DNA of 37,398 nucleotides, taken from Pelotomaculum terephthalicicum JT (GTDB lineage Bacteria; Bacillota; Desulfotomaculia; Desulfotomaculales; Pelotomaculaceae). Position 1 is the stretch's first letter. Every line of letters begins with the position of its first letter. Made by a program: the position numbers and the translations under genes. Below, piece after piece: positions 33,680-37,398 of this stretch. The notes under the pieces were generated by a model, which saw only the letters and a list, made by a program, of their open reading frames with translations, searched no databases and was not told the DNA's origin. The stretch is from NCBI RefSeq assembly GCF_022410535.1, contig NZ_JAKNBL010000028.1, forward strand, positions 1-37,398. Reading direction: 5' to 3'.

Positions 33680-34369
33680 ATGAATCTCAAGGAGTTCGGA
33701 AGGATTCTGGGTGAACTCAAATTAGTGCTGGTTTTAATTCCGGTAGTGGCCATGCTGACCAGTGCGGTGATCAGCTTGTTTGTGATGTCGCCTGTTTATA
33801 AATCCTCCACAACGCTTATGGTCTTTAGAGACCAAATGTCATCTACGGAAATTAATATTAATACCCTGACAATAAATTTAAGATTGGTTAAAACTTATAG
33901 CGAGTTGGCTAAAAGCCGTGGCGTTGCAGAAGAAGTAATTAAAACGAATAATTTAAATCTGACCCCGGAAGAGCTGAGTGCGAAAATTCAGGTGGATCTG
34001 CCCGGCGAGACCGAAATACTAAGAATTACGGCCAGCGACTCCAACCCTGCGGCCGCAGCCTTAATCGCAAACGGAGTGGCTCAGGCGCTCACAGGGAAAG
34101 TATATAAGGTTTTAAGTGTTAAAAATATTCAAGTACTCGACCCGGCAGTACCGTCTGCATCTCCGGAAAGCCCTAATGTTATTTTAAACATCATTCTAGC
34201 CGGCATTTTCGGCCTCTTAATAACGGTGGCGATCATTTTTATCCGGGAATACCTTGACGACACCATCAGAAATCCTGAGGAAATAGAAAATTATCTCAAG
34301 CTGCCTGTACTGGGATTAATACCTGTGGTACAAATTCAAAATGGTGCCGGAAAGGAGAGCAAGAGTTGA
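33680..34369 (+). CDS. Wzz/YveK-type chain-length and kinase-adaptor protein
   Basis: A 229-residue polysaccharide co-polymerase. Two transmembrane helices (about 18-40 and 172-195) flank an extracytoplasmic domain, with SPVYKSSTTLMVF at its start and the Pro-rich DPAVPSASPESPN just before the second helix. The cytoplasmic end, FIREYLDDTIRNPEEIENYL, is typical of the transmembrane activators that pair with CpsD/YwqD tyrosine kinases in Firmicutes. GGAGGGAAGG before ATG 33680 decides the start over ATG 33659. Its stop overlaps the TTG start of the kinase-like gene, a coupled pair. Confidence 0.92.
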   Translation: MNLKEFGRILGELKLVLVLIPVVAMLTSAVISLFVMSPVYKSSTTLMVFRDQMSSTEININTLTINLRLVKTYSELAKSRGVAEEVIKTNNLNLTPEELSAKIQVDLPGETEILRITASDSNPAAAALIANGVAQALTGKVYKVLSVKNIQVLDPAVPSASPESPNVILNIILAGIFGLLITVAIIFIREYLDDTIRNPEEIENYLKLPVLGLIPVVQIQNGAGKESKS

Positions 34370-35100
34370 GCAGTTACGAACTGATTACTTACAATCAGCC
34401 CCGCTCCTTCATATCCGAATCATTCCGGACATTACGGGCCAACCTCCAGTTCCTGGGGCTGGGGGACACTGCAAAAGCCATTTTGCTGGCTGGAAGCGGA
34501 TTTGGCGAGGGGACATCTTTTGTTGCAGCCAACCTTGGGATAGTTTTTGCGCAAACAGGTCAAAAGGTGATTATTGTTGACTGTGATCTGCGCAAACCCC
34601 AGCAGCATTGGATTTTTAATGTAGATAACCAGTTGGGTTTGACCAGCATTTTATCCGGATTCAAGGAACCCGAACAGGTAATAAAGGCCCTTCCAATGGC
34701 AGGGCTAAGTATTTTAACAGCGGGTCAGCTGCCTGTCAACCCGACGGAATTATTAGGCGGTCAGAAAATGGGCCAGCTTATTGCATGCCTGAAAGAAAAA
34801 GCTGATGTTATCCTGCTGGATACCCCGCCGTTAACTGTGGTAGCCGACGCCGCTGTTTTATCCAAAAGGGTGGATGGCGTGCTTATGGTAGTAAGGTCCA
34901 GGGCAGCCTCTCATAATTCAGTAACAAAAACCAAAGTGCTTCTGACAAACGCGAAGGCAAGGATCCTGGGGGTAGCTTTAAATTGCGCCAGAATGGATGA
35001 AATAAGCGAAGATTATTATTCGAACTACAACGAAGTGGTTGCAAAATCCCAAAAACAAAAAAAAGCGGTAACAGCCGGAAAGCTGAAAGAAAAAATGTAA
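34366..35100 (+). CDS. CpsD/CapB-type tyrosine-kinase-like ATPase with altered Walker A
   Basis: A 244-residue member of the bacterial tyrosine kinase family that normally autophosphorylates and controls polysaccharide length through its Wzz-like partner. ISESFRTLRANLQF opens it. Walker A' is IIVDCDLRKP (about 69-78) and Walker B VILLDTPP (about 148-155). The Walker A segment, however, reads GSGFGEGTSF: Thr50 (codon ACA) stands where GEGKS has the essential Lys. The C-terminus has a modest Tyr cluster, DYYSNYNE, then a Lys-rich tail. The TTG start overlaps the upstream stop, with AAAGGAG before it. The rest is intact, so this is either an inactive regulator or a recent point mutation. Confidence 0.88.
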   Translation: MSSYELITYNQPRSFISESFRTLRANLQFLGLGDTAKAILLAGSGFGEGTSFVAANLGIVFAQTGQKVIIVDCDLRKPQQHWIFNVDNQLGLTSILSGFKEPEQVIKALPMAGLSILTAGQLPVNPTELLGGQKMGQLIACLKEKADVILLDTPPLTVVADAAVLSKRVDGVLMVVRSRAASHNSVTKTKVLLTNAKARILGVALNCARMDEISEDYYSNYNEVVAKSQKQKKAVTAGKLKEKM

Positions 35101-35125
35101 ATTATGCAAAGACTGGTGTTGTTTA

Positions 35126-36067
35126 ATGGGTGCCATTCTGGTCACCGGAGGAGCCGGTTTTATAGGTTCCAACTTGACCCTCACCCTGGTTGAACTGGGT
35201 CACAGGGTGCGGGTTTTGGATAACTTTTCCACTGGCAGTCTGGACAATTTACAGCCGGTGTTAAAAAAAATAGAGGTGCATAAGGGAGACCTGCGCAGTT
35301 TGCGTGATGTGCGGCAGGCCGTTGCAGGTGCGGAAGTGGTTTTTCACCAGGGCGCGTTGCCGTCGGTGCCCCGGTCGGTGGCCGATCCGCTGACTACAAG
35401 CGAAGTAAATATTTCCGGAACCTTAAATGTTTTTTGGGCCTCCCGGGACGCCGGAGTCAGAAGAGTGGTATATGCATCTTCGTCATCCGTTTACGGCAAC
35501 AGCGATGTCTTGCCAAAGCTTGAAAGTATGCCTCTCTGCCCAAGGTCGCCTTATGCGGCAACCAAACTGGCCGGGGAGATTTATGGAAGAATTTTTTATG
35601 AACTGTATCATTTGGAGACTGTCGGCTTGAGGTATTTTAACGTTTTTGGACCGCGCCAAAATCCAAAATCAGAATATGCGGCAGTTATTCCCCGGTTTGT
35701 CAGCGCGTTATTAAGCAGGAATCCACCGGTAATTTACGGCGACGGGAAGCAGTCCCGGGATTTTACCTTCGTTGACGATGTTGTTCAGGCGAATCTTTTA
35801 GCCTGGCAGACTGCCGGAGTTGCCGGTGAAGTGTTTAATATCGCCGGTGGGAACAGGATTGCTTTGAATGATTTATTAGATGCTTTGGCAGATATTACCG
35901 GCTCCCAGGTGGATGCAGTATATTTAAAAAGCCGTCCGGGTGACGTTAAGCATTCAATGGCCGGTATTGAAAAGGCGTCCAAAATGCTGGGCTATTTTCC
36001 GAAAACCAATATTAATGAAGGGTTAAGGTTAACGGTTGAATGGTTTGCGCGGGAGAACGGCCTGTGA
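35126..36067 (+). CDS. NAD-dependent nucleotide-sugar epimerase
   Basis: A 313-residue extended SDR enzyme of the UDP-glucose/UDP-GlcNAc 4-epimerase kind. The NAD site is ILVTGGAGFIGSNL (about 4-17). DNFSTGS follows, then SSSSVYG and the catalytic Tyr and Lys in YAATK (about 147-151). RYFNVFGPRQNPKSEYAAVIP and DFTFVDDVV are standard. Similarity to WbpP-like UDP-GlcNAc epimerases is suggestive only. It begins 25 bases after the kinase-like gene, and its stop overlaps the GTG of the next gene. Confidence 0.92.
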   Translation: MGAILVTGGAGFIGSNLTLTLVELGHRVRVLDNFSTGSLDNLQPVLKKIEVHKGDLRSLRDVRQAVAGAEVVFHQGALPSVPRSVADPLTTSEVNISGTLNVFWASRDAGVRRVVYASSSSVYGNSDVLPKLESMPLCPRSPYAATKLAGEIYGRIFYELYHLETVGLRYFNVFGPRQNPKSEYAAVIPRFVSALLSRNPPVIYGDGKQSRDFTFVDDVVQANLLAWQTAGVAGEVFNIAGGNRIALNDLLDALADITGSQVDAVYLKSRPGDVKHSMAGIEKASKMLGYFPKTNINEGLRLTVEWFARENGL

Positions 36068-37212
36068 AGCCCCGTATAATTCATGTTACCACAATCGGCA
36101 TTACCGCTTACCGGGCCCTCCTGGCTCAATGCCGGTACTTCCGTCAAAAAGGACTGGAAGTAGGGTTTGTATTCAGCCCTTCGCCCGAGGGGGAATCTTT
36201 GCGCGACCTGGGCTTCCCGGTAACAGAGATCTTTATCGACAGGGAAATAAATGTTTGGTCGGATTCCGGGGCAATTCTGAAAATGTTCCGTTATTTCAGG
36301 AACATACGGCCTGAGATAGTCCATACCCATACCTCCAAAGCCGGTGTGGTAGGCCGGGTGGCTGCAAGACTGGCCGGGGTTCCAAGCGTTGTTCATACTG
36401 TACACGGGTTTCCCTTTCATCCCGGCATGCCGCAAGTGAAATACCGGTTCTATCGGCAAATCGAGAGGTGGATGGCCGGGATTACAGACATAATGTTATC
36501 GCAGAGCGGGGAAGACGTTATTATCGCGGGTAAAATGGGCATTAAGCCCCGCCGGGGAGAGCTGATCCATATCGGGAACGGTGTTGATCTTATTGAATTC
36601 GACCCCGGCAAGTATTCCCCCGGCGAGCGTCTCCGGGTCAGGGAAGGCCTGGCAATCAGGGAAAACAACCCGGTGATTACCATGATTGGCCGTATTAACC
36701 GTGAAAAGGGGTATCACGATCTGGTGGAAGCGCTGCGACAGGTGCGGGATATACCCTGGCAGGCCTTATTCATCGGCCCTGATGAGGGTTTTTTGACTGT
36801 CCTCATGCAGTTAATCGACCGCTGCGGACTGCGGGACAGGATACAGGTACTGGGCCCGCGCGGTGATATCTCCGATTTGCTGGCGGCCACGGATATTTAC
36901 GTGCTTCCTTCTTACCGGGAAGGGCTGCCCCGCTCTCTGATCGAGGCCCAGGCGATGGCTTTACCCTGTGTGGCTACGGATATCAGGGGATGCCGGGAAG
37001 TGGTCGAGAAAGATGTGACAGGATTTCTGGTAAATCCCGGGGATAGTGAAGCCTTGAGCGGCGCGCTGCGCAAATTGCTGCTGGATCCCGGACTCCGCCT
37101 GCAAATGGGGCAGGAGGGACGGCGGCGGATGTGCCTCAATTTCGATGAGGCTGCCGTAAGCCGAAAGGTTATGGCCATATATGAGGAAGTATTGATGTAT
37201 AGAAAACAATAA
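36064..37212 (+). CDS. Glycosyltransferase family 4
   Basis: A 382-residue GT-B transferase. The N-terminal domain has HVTTIGITAYRALLAQCRYF and IVHTHTSKAGVVGRVAARLAG, the pattern of the GT4 enzymes near WbpP/WbpA-like sugar genes. The donor domain has LIHIGNGVDLIEFDP, ITMIGRINREKGYHDL and SYREGLPRSLIEAQAMALP, with the conserved E-x7-E. A frame opens at ATG 36040, but GTG 36064 overlaps the epimerase stop (GTGA) and has GGGAG ahead, so it is preferred. It is the last complete gene of the window. Confidence 0.93.
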   Translation: MKPRIIHVTTIGITAYRALLAQCRYFRQKGLEVGFVFSPSPEGESLRDLGFPVTEIFIDREINVWSDSGAILKMFRYFRNIRPEIVHTHTSKAGVVGRVAARLAGVPSVVHTVHGFPFHPGMPQVKYRFYRQIERWMAGITDIMLSQSGEDVIIAGKMGIKPRRGELIHIGNGVDLIEFDPGKYSPGERLRVREGLAIRENNPVITMIGRINREKGYHDLVEALRQVRDIPWQALFIGPDEGFLTVLMQLIDRCGLRDRIQVLGPRGDISDLLAATDIYVLPSYREGLPRSLIEAQAMALPCVATDIRGCREVVEKDVTGFLVNPGDSEALSGALRKLLLDPGLRLQMGQEGRRRMCLNFDEAAVSRKVMAIYEEVLMYRKQ

Positions 37213-37289
37213 GTATAAAGTACGGTGTTGGATGATTAATAACATGACTGAGCAATCCTGATCACCAATATATAGGCTCTCGGCATTAG

Positions 37290-37398
37290 ATGGGAGGAAT
37301 CATTAAATCTGGAATAAAGCAACTGGAAATTCTGGCATGCCAGGCTAAAAAGACTGTCCTTTTCACGACATTCCTAAAAATGGGCATGGCAAAGAAGC
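37290..37398 (+). CDS. Possible start of a gene running off the window
   Basis: An open frame from ATG 37290 to the last base (36 codons) begins MGGIIKSGIKQLEILAC and continues with a TVLFTTFLKMGMA stretch. No good ribosome site stands before the ATG; GGGAGG at 37292-37297 would better serve a start a little downstream. It follows the polysaccharide genes on the same strand. I do not recognise the family from so short a piece. Confidence 0.35.
   Translation, partial: MGGIIKSGIKQLEILACQAKKTVLFTTFLKMGMAKK

Overview
The window looks like a chromosomal segment of an anaerobic, probably spore-forming Firmicute of the Desulfotomaculum/Pelotomaculum (Peptococcaceae) type. The grounds are gene order and style: the clostridial/bacillar neighbourhood mnmA, alaS, ireB, ruvX, DUF1292, mltG, U32 peptidase; strong GGAGG-type ribosome sites with frequent TTG and GTG starts; a meso-DAP type MurE; a ferredoxin-fused aldo/keto reductase; and a selenocysteine-containing glutaredoxin. 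The genus is an inference. No rRNA, tRNA, CRISPR array or intact transposase was seen.

Region 1 (1-18397, almost all on +) is a housekeeping stretch. The 3' end of mnmA is followed by a small zinc-ribbon protein, an AI-2E/PerM-family permease and alaS, which has a near-consensus sigma-A promoter. A convergent acetyltransferase follows. Next comes a tight operon of a cystathionine gamma-synthase/lyase-type PLP enzyme, dapF, murE and murF, then ireB, an aldo/keto reductase with a 2[4Fe-4S] tail, ruvX and a DUF1292 protein. A cell-envelope set closes the region: VanW-like protein, mltG, U32 peptidase and a class B penicillin-binding protein. Peptidoglycan precursor synthesis, its control (IreB) and its assembly or cutting (PBP, MltG) are the common theme.

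Region 2 (18394-20553) is a disturbed, AT-richer island. It holds a glutaredoxin-like gene on the - strand that is readable only if an in-frame TGA at codon 13 is selenocysteine, with a good bacterial SECIS-type hairpin just after it. It also holds a broken C-terminal gene remnant, a low-GC methyltransferase, a second decayed copy of the glutaredoxin 3' end, and three strong hairpins, the last one just ahead of the polysaccharide genes.

Region 3 (20554-37398) is an exopolysaccharide/capsule locus. One + operon encodes a CapD-like NDP-sugar dehydratase without its membrane domain, a UDP-HexNAc-type 6-dehydrogenase, a GT-C-like membrane protein, a GT4 enzyme, a methyltransferase and a GT2 enzyme. 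A - operon meets it tail to tail, with a Wzx-type flippase and a GT4 enzyme. Two surface rhodanese-like proteins follow on -, one with its catalytic Cys and one with Ser there. A final + group has an SH3 surface protein, a Wzz-like chain-length protein, a tyrosine-kinase-like ATPase whose Walker A lysine is Thr, a sugar epimerase and a further GT4 enzyme. A reading frame runs off the right edge. No initiating phospho-sugar transferase and no clear Wzy polymerase are visible, so the locus probably continues beyond the window.
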